Positions 17,853 through 28,289 are shown, counted from the stretch's first letter. The stretch: DNA of 64,000 nt from Prochlorococcus sp. AG-409-J16 (GCA_003215655.1 QCKB01000001.1:62001-126000); one strand, 5' to 3'. Made by a program: numbers and translations. Notes: a model not told the origin generated them from the sequence alone.

Positions 17853-18764
17853 TTATAAAGATATCCGTGTAATCCAATTTTCATATTCTGGGTCCCTGCC
17901 TTCTGTGATATTTAGAAGTTTTGACCTTAGTGCTTCCATTATTGGTCTTTCTTGAGACAGAGTAGTTGATTCTAACTTCCTTATCGGTGTTATTTTTGCA
18001 GCAGTTCCAGTAAGGAATACTTCGTCGGCTATAAATAATTCAGTTTTATCTACTGGCCTTTCAATAACTGATATACCAATATTTTTTGCTATTTCAATAA
18101 CACTAGCCCTAGTTATTCCTTCAAGGATATCCTGATCAACTCCTGGGGTTATCAATCTCCCATCTCTAACAATAAAAAGGTTCATTCCACTAGCTTCAGA
18201 TACCTTTCCTTGGGTATTTAGTAGTAAGGCTTCATCAAAGCCACTTTTTACAGCTTCTGTCTTGGCCAATGAACTTGTGATATAGGCACCACTAATTTTT
18301 CCTCTTAAAGGTAAAGAACGGTCTTCTTGTCGAGTCCAACTGCTTATACGACAACTAACACCATCTGGAGATAAATAGTCACCTAGTTCTAGACCATAAA
18401 TCAAAAAGTCTGTCTCTATATCATGAAGACGTGGTGCGATTCCCAGATCGCTTGTATATACAAAGGGTCTAAGATAGATAGGGCAATTTGGTTGATTAGC
18501 CTTTAAAACAAGTCCTAAGGCCTCTAAGACCGACTCTTCTCTAAGTTCAGCTAAAAGTAGCTTTGCACTCTGGCAAAGGCGACTGGCATGCCTATCGGCT
18601 CTAAAGAGCAGCATTGAACCACTGCTACTAGGGTCCGGTATAGCCCTCATCCCTCCAAATGCAGCTGTGCCGTAATGAAGGGCATGAGTTGCAATAGAAA
18701 CCTTTGCCTCATTAAAAGGTACACATTTGCCTTTAAACCAAGCGTATGGGAGAAACTTGTGCAT
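17853..18764 (-). CDS. ilvE: Branched-chain amino acid aminotransferase
   Basis: The 303-residue fold-type IV PLP enzyme makes valine, leucine and isoleucine from their 2-oxo acids with glutamate as donor. Signatures include HYGTAAFGGMRA near residue 30, the PLP-lysine region GAYITSSLAKTEAVKSGFDEALLL, and SEASGMNLFIV with the later EVFLTGTAAKITPI. The length is typical. The gene diverges from cobN, leaving 78 bp between starts where both promoters must sit. Related 4-amino-4-deoxychorismate lyases share the fold, but the length and motifs fit IlvE better. Confidence 0.93.
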   Translation of the reverse strand: MHKFLPYAWFKGKCVPFNEAKVSIATHALHYGTAAFGGMRAIPDPSSSGSMLLFRADRHASRLCQSAKLLLAELREESVLEALGLVLKANQPNCPIYLRPFVYTSDLGIAPRLHDIETDFLIYGLELGDYLSPDGVSCRISSWTRQEDRSLPLRGKISGAYITSSLAKTEAVKSGFDEALLLNTQGKVSEASGMNLFIVRDGRLITPGVDQDILEGITRASVIEIAKNIGISVIERPVDKTELFIADEVFLTGTAAKITPIRKLESTTLSQERPIMEALRSKLLNITEGRDPEYENWITRISL

Positions 18765-18842
18765 TTAACTAATTTGGCTGTGGTGACCAAAAATTGCAAA
18801 TAGCTTGCCCATGTCCATCATTGCTCCTTTTGAAATTGACAG

Positions 18843-21800
18843 ATGCATCGCCTTGTAAGTATTCCTGGGGTTGACTCATCAGAGAATATATCTCTGGTGG
18901 AACAACCAGAAGCACCTATTCTGCTTCTTTCTAGTGCTGCAAGCGATATTGCAACACTCTCGAAGACATTAGGTCAAAAAAAATTCTCAAACTGGAAAAA
19001 CCTAATAAGGGCCCTCTGCTTATCAGCAATAGATCATCCTGCTCAAATTGACCATTATTTAAGCACTACGGCATCTAGTTCAAAGATAATTCTCATAAGG
19101 CTCTTAGGCGGCAGAGGACATTGGAGCTATGGGCTAGAACAACTCATTATTTGGGCTAATGCTGCCAAAGATAGAAACCTAATAATACTTTCTGGGACTA
19201 AAGAGCATGAAGAGGAACTCCATAGTATTAGCAACATAGACAACTCATTGGTTGATCATATGGCCATACTATTTAGAGAGGGAGGAATAAGTAATATAGA
19301 AAATTTATTATATATATTAGAAAATATATATAATAAAAGACAAATAAATATAGATAAATTAAACGTTAATAGGTTACCTGATCCTAGCCCATGGGATTGG
19401 CGTAATGATAAGGGAGCAAAAGTAGGTATATTATTTTATAGATCTCTTCTTCAGTCTGGTGACATAGATTTCCCAAAAGAAGTATTAAGGAAGTTTAGAG
19501 ACAGATTAATTTGCCCTAGAGCTATATGGGTTAGCAGTCTTCGTGAACGTAAAATTCAAAATCGAGTCATAGGACTTTTGGAAAAAGAGAAGGTGGAGCT
19601 TGTAATTACTGCAACTGCTTTTGCTTCAATTCAATTTGGGGAAGATTCAAGTTCTCCAATATGGGATAAACTTAATTTACCTTTAATACAACTGATAACA
19701 TCATCTAGTACTAAAAATGCATGGGAAAAAAGTTCAATAGGTCTTAAGCCTATAGATCTAACATTGCAAATAGCTCTTCCTGAGCTTGATGGGAGAATCA
19801 CAGGTTTACCAGGAGCATTCAAATCTGTTAAGGATGAAAATTCTTATTTATCTACAAAAATTCAACATTTAGTCCCATATAGTGAAGGAATAGATTGGGT
19901 AATCAATCACTCAAAGTCTTGGATAAGACTTAGACATACAGAACCTAAAGATTTAAAATTGTCAATTGTAATTGCAAACTATCCAATTAGGAATGGAAGA
20001 GTTGGTAATGGAGTAGGACTTGATACTCCAGAAAGCGTCTATTTGATTCTTAAAGAGCTAGAAAAGCTTGGTGTAACAATGAATAGTAAGATATTGCCTA
20101 AAAACTCACAATTACTTGTTGAAACTTTACTTAAACAAAGAACCAATGATCCACTAAGTCTTTCAAAAGAACCTTTGACATATATATCCCTTTCTTCTTA
20201 TCTAGATTGGTGGGATACTTTGTCCGATAAAGTTAGAAAACCTATAGTTGAAAGATGGGGAGAGCCCTCCGAAGCAATTGATCTGGAAAAGAAAGGATTT
20301 TCTATTCATGGAGTTAGATATGGTAATTTGACATTACTTATTCAACCAAGTAGAGGATATGATTCAGATAATTTTGATGATCTTCATTGTCCCGATTTAC
20401 CACCTCCACATCGATATTTAGCTCAATATTTGTGGATGAGAGAATTCGAGAAGATAAACCTGATAATTAATGTAGGCAAGCATGGAAGTGCTGAGTGGTT
20501 GCCTGGCAAAGGAGTTGGTCTAAGCCATAATTGCTATCCACAAGTAGTACATAACCACATACCAATTATTTATCCATTTATTGTAAATGATCCAGGAGAA
20601 GGAACACAAGCCAAAAGAAGAGGTCAAGCTATAATAATTGATCATTTGACACCTCCACTAGGAAGAGCAGAACTCCACGGAGATTTACTTAATCTGGAAA
20701 ATTTGATAGATGAATATTTTGAGGTAATTCAATTGGGCGGAGAGAGATTAGAAGCAATAAGGCAGCTTCTAATAAGAAAATTGAATGATATGAATTGGCC
20801 AGGAATAGACAAACATAAGGGCATTGATAATTGTACAGATCGAGATATTGATACTTATATAATTAAAACAGCTGGTTATTTATGTGAAATAAAGGAATCA
20901 CAAATTAGAACTGGTTTGCATATCTTTGGACAAACTCCTAGTGATGATCGAATTATTGAATTTATACTTTGTATAGCAAGATCACCATCAATCAATTCTC
21001 CTGGTATAACGCAAGTATTAGCTGATTTAATGAATTTTAGCTTCGATCCATTATCAGATGATGAACATACTAGCTTAGATACTAATGATAGGATTATATT
21101 AAGTCAACATAACATTAAATCCAAACCAATAGTTGGTGATTTAGTTTGTTGGTTAGAATTTCAAGCGTTAATAGTAATTAAATACATATATTCTAAATAT
21201 AATAGTAGAGATACTAATAATTTTGACCTATCTAGTCTCAACATTAATATAAAGAATTGGCTTTTATATCAAGTAGATAGTAAAATAGTTCAGAGAATAG
21301 AAAAAAGAATTATACCATGTTTGTTATCATCATCTTACAAAGAAATATATTCACTAATTAATGCTATCAAAGGCAATAGAGTTGAGTCAGGCCCTTCTGG
21401 CGCTCCAACAAGGGGAAGATTGGATACATTGCCAACAGGAAGAAATTTCTATTCCTTAGACTTAAGAAGTGTTCCTACAGAAGCCGCATGGCTTGTTGGT
21501 CGACAAAGCGCTGAAAGGTTATTAGATCTTTTCTTACTGGAGGAAGGTGAACACCTTAAAAGTATCGCGGTATCAGTATGGGGAACTTCAACTATGAGGA
21601 ATGGAGGAGAAGACATCGCACAACTTCTAGCCTTACTGGGAGTCAGGCCTGTTTGGGATGGATCTAATAGAAGAGTAATTGATCTAGAAATTATCCCGTT
21701 AAACCAATTAAAAAGGCCAAGAGTAGATGTAACACTAAGAATATCAGGATTATTTAGAGATGCCTTTCCTCATCTAATATCTATAGTTAACCGAGCACAG

Positions 21801-22595
21801 AATTTAATAGCAAACTCTAATGAACCGCATGAAATGAACCCTCTAGCTAAATTGAAAAGTGAAGGTAATTATAAGGGGAAAATATATGGTTCAGCACCTG
21901 GAGCCTATGGTGCTGGACTTCAAGCCCTTATAGATAGTGGTTCTTGGGAAAATAGATCTGATCTAGGAGAAGCTTACCTATCCTGGAGTAAATGGAAATA
22001 TGATGGAACTCATGAACCTAAAGAAGACAAGAAAGGTTTAGAAGAAACTCTTGGAACTATTCAGGCAATCATCCATAATCAAGACAATAGAGAACATGAC
22101 ATATTAGATTCAGATGATTATTACCAATTTCAAGGTGGTTTATCAGCAGCGGTAGAAAAAATATCAGGCAAACAAGCCAAATTAATGTTTGGTGATCATT
22201 CTAGGTTTCAACGGCCTAGGGTTTATCCACTAGAGAAAGAATTGGATAAATTGATAAGAAGTAGGTTAACTAATCCAAAGTGGATAGAAGGAATGAAAAG
22301 ACATGGATTTAAAGGTGCTTTCGAGCTAGGAGCAAGCATCGATTACCTTTTTGCTTATGATGCAACCACTGGGAAAGTGCCAGATTGGGCATATAGTTCG
22401 ATTAATAATTCATGGCTAAATAGCAAGTCAACATATAATTTTCTTAAATCCAAAAATCCATGGGTATTAAAGGATATAGCGGAAAGACTACTTGAGGCTC
22501 ATAATAGAGGATTATGGAAAACTGCTATTAATGATGACATAAATAAGCTTAAGGATACAGTTATCGAAATAGAAGGATTAATTGAGACAAGATAG
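18843..22595 (+). CDS. cobN: Cobaltochelatase large subunit CobN
   Basis: The 1250-residue protein belongs to the CobN/ChlH family, the porphyrinoid-binding subunit of ATP-dependent metal chelatases. Markers are INVGKHGSAEWLPGKGVGLSHNCYP (~545-570), the VNDPGEGTQAKRRGQAIIIDHLTPP stretch, and VWGTSTMRNGGEDIAQLLALLGVRPVWD near 910. CobN inserts Co2+ into hydrogenobyrinic acid diamide in the aerobic B12 route. Cyanobacteria generally lack CobS/CobT, so ChlI/ChlD may act as the ATPase partners; this is inference. The ChlH paralogue is at 35343-39368. The start is ATG, and ilvE diverges upstream. Confidence 0.93.
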   Translation: MHRLVSIPGVDSSENISLVEQPEAPILLLSSAASDIATLSKTLGQKKFSNWKNLIRALCLSAIDHPAQIDHYLSTTASSSKIILIRLLGGRGHWSYGLEQLIIWANAAKDRNLIILSGTKEHEEELHSISNIDNSLVDHMAILFREGGISNIENLLYILENIYNKRQINIDKLNVNRLPDPSPWDWRNDKGAKVGILFYRSLLQSGDIDFPKEVLRKFRDRLICPRAIWVSSLRERKIQNRVIGLLEKEKVELVITATAFASIQFGEDSSSPIWDKLNLPLIQLITSSSTKNAWEKSSIGLKPIDLTLQIALPELDGRITGLPGAFKSVKDENSYLSTKIQHLVPYSEGIDWVINHSKSWIRLRHTEPKDLKLSIVIANYPIRNGRVGNGVGLDTPESVYLILKELEKLGVTMNSKILPKNSQLLVETLLKQRTNDPLSLSKEPLTYISLSSYLDWWDTLSDKVRKPIVERWGEPSEAIDLEKKGFSIHGVRYGNLTLLIQPSRGYDSDNFDDLHCPDLPPPHRYLAQYLWMREFEKINLIINVGKHGSAEWLPGKGVGLSHNCYPQVVHNHIPIIYPFIVNDPGEGTQAKRRGQAIIIDHLTPPLGRAELHGDLLNLENLIDEYFEVIQLGGERLEAIRQLLIRKLNDMNWPGIDKHKGIDNCTDRDIDTYIIKTAGYLCEIKESQIRTGLHIFGQTPSDDRIIEFILCIARSPSINSPGITQVLADLMNFSFDPLSDDEHTSLDTNDRIILSQHNIKSKPIVGDLVCWLEFQALIVIKYIYSKYNSRDTNNFDLSSLNINIKNWLLYQVDSKIVQRIEKRIIPCLLSSSYKEIYSLINAIKGNRVESGPSGAPTRGRLDTLPTGRNFYSLDLRSVPTEAAWLVGRQSAERLLDLFLLEEGEHLKSIAVSVWGTSTMRNGGEDIAQLLALLGVRPVWDGSNRRVIDLEIIPLNQLKRPRVDVTLRISGLFRDAFPHLISIVNRAQNLIANSNEPHEMNPLAKLKSEGNYKGKIYGSAPGAYGAGLQALIDSGSWENRSDLGEAYLSWSKWKYDGTHEPKEDKKGLEETLGTIQAIIHNQDNREHDILDSDDYYQFQGGLSAAVEKISGKQAKLMFGDHSRFQRPRVYPLEKELDKLIRSRLTNPKWIEGMKRHGFKGAFELGASIDYLFAYDATTGKVPDWAYSSINNSWLNSKSTYNFLKSKNPWVLKDIAERLLEAHNRGLWKTAINDDINKLKDTVIEIEGLIETR

Positions 22596-22619
22596 TCTTT
22601 GAATCAATAACTTATAGGT

Positions 22620-23099
22620 TTATTTAAATTTAATCTTATGATTCGATATATAGATTATAAATTTAGAACCTATTTCCAAATTATTAATCCTATGGGATAA
22701 GACTTCTATCATTTGTTCAGATTGATGATGTAATAGTTTTGTATTAGGAGAGGGTTTGTAAATCATAGATTTAAGTGGTCTAGTTGTACCATTACAAATA
22801 ATGGTGATATTCCAAAACGAAAAATCCTCAGGTTGATGAAAATTGGTCCATGAGACATTATTGAAGGAATAGTCAGGATTGATTAACTCAAACGTTTTGT
22901 TATGAACAAAGAGATTAAGTGTTCCATTCCAAAAACAACCTAAATCAAGACCTAGTTTCTTAAAAAATGGCTTCTGTATTTCAATTGATCCTCTTGGATA
23001 AGGTGATTGTCTAGAAATCCCTGATGCTATTCCATGTCCTGATACTAAAGTCGCATCTAATTTAATAAGTTCAAGATTTTGAGGCACTTTAATGAACAA
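22620..23099 (-). CDS. Hypothetical protein with an N-terminal SGHGIASG motif
   Basis: The 159-residue soluble protein contains SGHGIASGISRQSPYPRGSI followed by EIQKPFFKKLGLDLGCFWNGTLNLFV. The remaining ~100 residues are mostly beta strands and polar loops (FSFWNITIICNGTTRPLKSMIY). The pattern of a glycine-rich loop, a Pro-Arg-Gly segment and an FxGTLNL strand is reminiscent of the CTP-dependent riboflavin-kinase fold, but I would not assign that function. The frame opens at a TTG and no clear ribosome binding site precedes it. It lies tail-to-tail with cobN (24 bp gap), downstream of terC. Confidence 0.6.
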   Translation of the reverse strand: MFIKVPQNLELIKLDATLVSGHGIASGISRQSPYPRGSIEIQKPFFKKLGLDLGCFWNGTLNLFVHNKTFELINPDYSFNNVSWTNFHQPEDFSFWNITIICNGTTRPLKSMIYKPSPNTKLLHHQSEQMIEVLSHRINNLEIGSKFIIYISNHKIKFK

Positions 23100-23118
23100 A
23101 TTAACTTACAATTAGATT

Positions 23119-23832
23119 CTAAGAACTTGTATTCTTTTCTGAAAAACCCCATATAAATAATATTGTTATTATTACAAATATTAACCATTCAGGGATAGAA
23201 AGATTGGGTGAGATCAATTGGATTAATAGCTTTATTCCTACTAAACCAATAGCAATATAACCTGCAGATTCAAGATTATTAAAAATGTTTAACCATCTTA
23301 TAAATAGACCAGAAGTTAATCTTAAAGCTATAACTCCAATCAATGCACCTATTACAACCAATAGGAACTGGTCGCTAATTGCTACGGCTGCAGCAACACT
23401 ATCTATAGAAAAAGCTAAATCTGTAATAGATAACAAAATAACCGTTCTAAGAAGACTGAAAGAAATTTGATCTTGTTGATTCCCTGAAGTTGTTGTATCT
23501 ATAGAACTATTACTATAGAAAATTTTATTAATAGAAAGACTTAGTAAATATAAACCTGCTATAAGTTGGATAGGCCAAAACTTTAGTACCCATTTTGCTG
23601 TAAGTATTAGTATTACTCTTAAGATTAATGCTATTGAGATACCTATATTTAAGGCTATTCTTTGAGTATCTTCATCTTTCTGCTGCCTAGCTATAGCTGC
23701 TAGAGCTACAGCATTATCAGCTGAGAGTACTAGTTCTAAGGCTACTAGGACAGGTAATAGAGGAGCCAATTCCACCCATCGGTCTACCCCATCAAGTAAC
23801 GGGGTTAAAGAAGTTAATGACGCAGAGTCCAT
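23119..23832 (-). CDS. TerC family integral membrane protein
   Basis: The 237-residue protein has about seven hydrophobic segments. It shows the TerC signatures LELVLSADNAVALAAIARQ near residue 31 and ITDLAFSIDSVAAAVAISDQ near residue 136, each with membrane-embedded acidic residues. The family includes tellurite-resistance TerC and manganese-export Alx/MeeF-type proteins, and plant TerC is needed for thylakoid formation. In cyanobacteria a role in metal homeostasis or membrane-protein insertion is likely, but this sequence does not settle it. It lies 20 bp from the start of the hypothetical gene in the same direction. Confidence 0.88.
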   Translation of the reverse strand: MDSASLTSLTPLLDGVDRWVELAPLLPVLVALELVLSADNAVALAAIARQQKDEDTQRIALNIGISIALILRVILILTAKWVLKFWPIQLIAGLYLLSLSINKIFYSNSSIDTTTSGNQQDQISFSLLRTVILLSITDLAFSIDSVAAAVAISDQFLLVVIGALIGVIALRLTSGLFIRWLNIFNNLESAGYIAIGLVGIKLLIQLISPNLSIPEWLIFVIITILFIWGFSEKNTSS

Positions 23833-23930
23833 TAAATCATGATTGAATTACTATCATAAAGGCTCTACTCATCATTATTCAGATGATTACTAGTAAATCT
23901 CCCTATTAACACAGATAAAATCCCTCAGTC

Positions 23931-24668
23931 ATGAACTTCCAGTCTGAACTTTGTCACATAGAAGATAAACGAGTAGTGGTTCGTGTAACTGCATGGAATG
24001 GAAATACTTTGATAGAGAGCTCATTAGGTGAAGCTGGGACAGCAGAAGTTGCTGAAGATAGAGCTATAGAGAGGTTGAAGAAGCGTCTTGGCCTAATAAG
24101 TAAAAATACAGAAGGAACACAACCAGAAATAAAAATGTCAACCAATCAGTCAGGAATTAATACGTCAAAGGTACCGGTTAGGCAAGTTAAAAAGAGTGAT
24201 CCTCTCGAGCATGCTACTGAGGACAAGAAGGAAAATAAGAAAGGAGAAGAAATTTCAACAAACAAAGTTCCTGTCGATTGGAGTGATGAACTTGCTGAAA
24301 TTGATTTCGAAATAAATAGAATTGGATGGGATAGAAGTCAGGAAATTATTTACCTTAAAAGATGCCTTGGTTATTCGAACAGAAACAAAATAATAAATTA
24401 CACAGAGTTAAAATTATTTATAAGCCTATTAAAGAATATAGAACAAGGTATAGAACCTACTAAAGCCATAATACCAGATCAAAGGACAAAATTAATGAAT
24501 CAGTGTGATCAACTGCTTACAGAACTTGGATGGGATACAGAACAGGCAATTAGTGAGCTGGAGAGTCAAATGAAAGTAAAGAGTAGAACGATCCTGAGTG
24601 ATGAGGATTTACTCAAGTTCAATATGCACCTAGAGCAAAATATTATAGAATCTAGTTCATCCAATTAA
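23931..24668 (+). CDS. Hypothetical protein with a dsRBD-like N-terminus and two C-terminal repeats
   Basis: The 245-residue protein begins with a compact alpha/beta segment (VVVRVTAWNGNTLIESSLGEAG, then AEDRAIERLKKRLG) resembling a small RNA-binding-like domain. A charged linker (60-115) follows. The C-terminal half contains a duplicated helical unit: INRIGWDRSQEIIYLKRCLG with YTELKLFISLLKN, then LTELGWDTEQAISELESQMK with DEDLLKFNMHLEQ. There is no signal peptide or membrane segment. It is 45 bp upstream of mfd on the same strand and could be co-transcribed with it. Function unknown; a nucleic-acid link is only suggested. Confidence 0.7.
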   Translation: MNFQSELCHIEDKRVVVRVTAWNGNTLIESSLGEAGTAEVAEDRAIERLKKRLGLISKNTEGTQPEIKMSTNQSGINTSKVPVRQVKKSDPLEHATEDKKENKKGEEISTNKVPVDWSDELAEIDFEINRIGWDRSQEIIYLKRCLGYSNRNKIINYTELKLFISLLKNIEQGIEPTKAIIPDQRTKLMNQCDQLLTELGWDTEQAISELESQMKVKSRTILSDEDLLKFNMHLEQNIIESSSSN

Positions 24669-24713
24669 TCAATAAGATGCTAATGGATACATTTAACTTG
24701 TAATTGAACAATT

Positions 24714-27700
24714 ATGACTCTATCATCACTCGTTAATCAAATAAAAGAAAGCAATCTCACTTCACAACTTATTGAACGAATAACAAGAACAGATAGGTTA
24801 GTTATACAAGGTGGAAATAGAACATCACGAGCCCTGATAACTACAGCCTTGGCTAAAAAGAATAGTAAAAATATTTTAGTAGTTGTGCCAACAATGGAAG
24901 AAGCTACCAGATGGTATTCAATATTAGAATCATTAGGATGGACTAAAGCATATATATATCCTACAAGCGAAGCATCACCCTACGAAAAGATAGAACCTAC
25001 ATCAGAAATAACCTGGGGACAACTTAACGTCTTAAGTGATCTTTTAATAGATTCAAATAATAATGATATTGCAATTGTAGCTACAGAAAGAGCTCTACAA
25101 CCTCATCTTCCGCCTAAGCATGTGTTAATAGAAAAATGCATGAAACTAGAGATTGGAATGCAAGTAAATATAGAAGATCTTTCAATTTTATTAACAGAGT
25201 TAGGTTATAAAAAATCAAATACAACAGATCAAGAAGGATACTGGAGTAGAAGAGGAGATATTATTGACATTTATCCTGTTAGTTGTGAATTACCTATAAG
25301 GCTAGAACTTTTTGGAGATGAAATAGATAAACTGAAAGAATATGATCCAATCACTCAACGATCGCTTGATTCAATTAAAACACAATGGATAACTCCTACA
25401 GGGATAAGTCCACTAATAGCACTTGAATTAAAGGAATCAAAAACCCAACTACCAAATACGTTTATTACTAAGGAAGAGATAAATGATATTAACGACGGTA
25501 AAATTCCAGAAGGAATAAGGAGATTATTACCATTTGCTTGGAATAATCCAAGTTCACTATTGGAATATATCTCACATAGTTTCTATGTAATAACTGAAGA
25601 AAGCTCACAAGGTATTGCTCATGGTAGACAATGGTATGAACATGTACAAGAACATTTCGATGAAATTTATAATCCAGGTAAAAAGACCGATTCTAGCCAA
25701 TCAGTATATCCATACTTACTACACAAAGATGTGGAAGAATGCTACACAGAAATCCAAAGATTAGAAGGTTTCGACCTAAAAGAACTTACAAGTACAAGTT
25801 CAGATGAAAATGTCTTTAATATTGCATCAGAACCGCCTAAAATATATCCTAATCAATTCGGAAATCTAAGTGAAATAATCAAGAAACATCAAAAAGTTAA
25901 ATTTTCCACCTATATCTACTCAGCTCAACCAAGTAGATCAGTTGCATTACTTGAAGAACATGATTGTGTAAGCAAATTCATAGTTAATCCAAATGATTTC
26001 CAATCAATCAATTCTTTGACAGCAGAATATACACCTGTGGCTCTTAAGGCAGCCGGTGGTTCATATATTGAAGGGTTTATTCTTTCAGCCTGGAATATAC
26101 TCCTTATAACTGACAAGGAATTTTTTGGCCAACAATCTCTAGAAACAACAGGTTATATAAGAAGAAGAAAAAGGTCTACGAGTAAGACTATCGATCCAAA
26201 AAAGGTTTTACCAGGAGACTTCGTAGTACATAGAAATCATGGAATAGGTAAATTTATAAAAATTGAAAAGTTTAACATTAGTGGTGATTCTAGAGATTAC
26301 CTAGTCGTTGAATATTTGGATGGGACATTACGAGTTGCAGCAGATCAACTTGGAAGCTTAGCTAGATATAGAGGTACTAGTGATTCACCACCTAAAATGA
26401 ATCGTATGGGTGGAAAATCGTGGAACAATTCAAAAGAAAGAGTTCGTAAGATACTAAAAAAAGTAGCATTAGATCTGGTGTCACTTTATGCCGAGAGACA
26501 AAATAGTAAAGGCTTCTCATTCCCACCAGATGGTCCATGGCAAAATGAATTAGAGGATTCATTTGCATATGAACCAACACCAGATCAGATTAAAGCTATT
26601 AGAGACGTTAAGCTAGATATGGAGAATAACTCTCCAATGGATAGACTTGTTTGTGGAGACGTAGGGTTTGGAAAGACAGAGGTAGCGATAAGAGCAATCT
26701 TTAAAGCTATAACAGCTGGGAAGCAAATTGCTTTATTAACACCCACAACTATATTAGCTCAACAACATTGGAGAACACTTGCAGATAGATTCGCTCCTTA
26801 TCCAATTAAAGTTGAACTATTAAACCGCTTTAAGACTCAGAAAGAAAAATCTAAAATATTAGATGGACTTATAAAAGGAACCACAGATGCAGTCGTTGGA
26901 ACTCATCAACTATTAAGTAATAAAGTCAAATTTAATAATTTAGGATTATTAGTAGTTGATGAAGAACAAAGATTTGGCGTAAACCAAAAAGAAAAAATTA
27001 AATCAATAAGAATGAATATTGATGTACTAACTCTATCTGCAACTCCTATACCTAGAACTCTTCACATGTCTCTCTCCGGAGTTAGAGAGATGAGCTTAAT
27101 AACAACACCTCCACCTGCTAGACGTTCTATTAAAACCCATATTTCTCCTCTGGACGATGAAGTCATTAGGAGTGCTGTAAAACAAGAATTAGATAGGGGT
27201 GGTCAAGTTTTTTATGTAGTACCTAGAATTGAAAATATCGAAAAGGTTGCAGATAGGCTAAAAGTAATGATACCTAATATAAATCTGATAATAGCGCATG
27301 GTCAAATGGATGAAGGAGAATTAGAGAAATCTATGGTCTCGTTTAACTCTGGCTTGGGAGATATAATGCTATGTACAACTATTATAGAAAGTGGCCTTGA
27401 TATACCAAAAGTTAACACAATTATCATTGAGAATGCCCAGAATTTTGGTTTATCACAGCTATACCAATTAAGAGGTCGAGTAGGTAGAAGCGGTATTCAG
27501 GCTCATGCTTGGCTTTTCTATCCAAGTGAATTACCATTATCAGATACGGCTAGGCGAAGACTTAGAGCAATTCAAGAGTTTGCCCAACTTGGAAGTGGTT
27601 TTCAACTTGCAATGAGAGATATGGAAATTAGGGGGGTAGGTAATTTATTAGGAATTGAGCAAAGTGGACAAATGGAAACAATAGGATTTGATTTATATAT

Positions 27701-28289
27701 GGAAATGCTTCAGGAAGCAATTTCTGATGTTCAAGGGCAAAATATACCAACCGTAGATGATACACAAATAGATATCCCAATTAATGCGTTTATTCCAGGA
27801 GATTGGATAACAGACTCAGAAGAAAAGATATCAGCTTATAGAGCAGCTGCAGACTGTCTTTCCACAAATGAATTGTTAGAACTAGCAATTCTTTGGAAGG
27901 ATAGATATGGAACTCTTCCACAAGCTGTTGAAGCACTACTTCAGATCATGAAACTTAAGTTGATAGCAAAGAAATGTGGCTTTTCAAGAATTAGCTCTGA
28001 CAAAGCAAATATCATTCTAGAAACCCCTATGGAAGAGCCTGCATTTAAAATTCTAAAAGAGGGTCTACCAAACCATTTAAGAGGACGGCTAATTTACAAA
28101 TCTACTAATCCAATGAAAGCTAATATTATTGCCAGAGGCCTAGGAATTCTCTCACATGATAAACAATTAGAACAATTAATGGAATGGATAAATCTAATGG
28201 CAGAACAAATTCCTGATAATAATGGGATTAGTAAGAATCAAAGAGAAATAATATTCGACAAGAAAAATGATAAAGTAATCAAAGTATAA
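24714..28289 (+). CDS. mfd: Transcription-repair coupling factor
   Basis: The 1191-residue SF2 translocase removes RNA polymerase stalled at lesions and recruits UvrA. The N-terminal UvrB-like domains (1-330) are followed by the RNA polymerase-interacting domain around LPGDFVVHRNHGIGKFIKIEKF (~498). The helicase motor has Walker A CGDVGFGKTEVA (~645), the DEEQ box VVDEEQRFG, SATPIPRTLHMSLSGVREM and the LYQLRGRVGRSG motif VI (~920). The C-terminal domain 7 completes the usual length. It probably follows the uncharacterised gene upstream in one transcript. Confidence 0.97.
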   Translation: MTLSSLVNQIKESNLTSQLIERITRTDRLVIQGGNRTSRALITTALAKKNSKNILVVVPTMEEATRWYSILESLGWTKAYIYPTSEASPYEKIEPTSEITWGQLNVLSDLLIDSNNNDIAIVATERALQPHLPPKHVLIEKCMKLEIGMQVNIEDLSILLTELGYKKSNTTDQEGYWSRRGDIIDIYPVSCELPIRLELFGDEIDKLKEYDPITQRSLDSIKTQWITPTGISPLIALELKESKTQLPNTFITKEEINDINDGKIPEGIRRLLPFAWNNPSSLLEYISHSFYVITEESSQGIAHGRQWYEHVQEHFDEIYNPGKKTDSSQSVYPYLLHKDVEECYTEIQRLEGFDLKELTSTSSDENVFNIASEPPKIYPNQFGNLSEIIKKHQKVKFSTYIYSAQPSRSVALLEEHDCVSKFIVNPNDFQSINSLTAEYTPVALKAAGGSYIEGFILSAWNILLITDKEFFGQQSLETTGYIRRRKRSTSKTIDPKKVLPGDFVVHRNHGIGKFIKIEKFNISGDSRDYLVVEYLDGTLRVAADQLGSLARYRGTSDSPPKMNRMGGKSWNNSKERVRKILKKVALDLVSLYAERQNSKGFSFPPDGPWQNELEDSFAYEPTPDQIKAIRDVKLDMENNSPMDRLVCGDVGFGKTEVAIRAIFKAITAGKQIALLTPTTILAQQHWRTLADRFAPYPIKVELLNRFKTQKEKSKILDGLIKGTTDAVVGTHQLLSNKVKFNNLGLLVVDEEQRFGVNQKEKIKSIRMNIDVLTLSATPIPRTLHMSLSGVREMSLITTPPPARRSIKTHISPLDDEVIRSAVKQELDRGGQVFYVVPRIENIEKVADRLKVMIPNINLIIAHGQMDEGELEKSMVSFNSGLGDIMLCTTIIESGLDIPKVNTIIIENAQNFGLSQLYQLRGRVGRSGIQAHAWLFYPSELPLSDTARRRLRAIQEFAQLGSGFQLAMRDMEIRGVGNLLGIEQSGQMETIGFDLYMEMLQEAISDVQGQNIPTVDDTQIDIPINAFIPGDWITDSEEKISAYRAAADCLSTNELLELAILWKDRYGTLPQAVEALLQIMKLKLIAKKCGFSRISSDKANIILETPMEEPAFKILKEGLPNHLRGRLIYKSTNPMKANIIARGLGILSHDKQLEQLMEWINLMAEQIPDNNGISKNQREIIFDKKNDKVIKV

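Noticed and set aside
17763-18842. Cobalamin riboswitch upstream of metH or cobN
   Set aside because: The gaps upstream of metH (90 bp) and cobN (78 bp) are too short for a B12 riboswitch and lack its conserved B12-box sequence.
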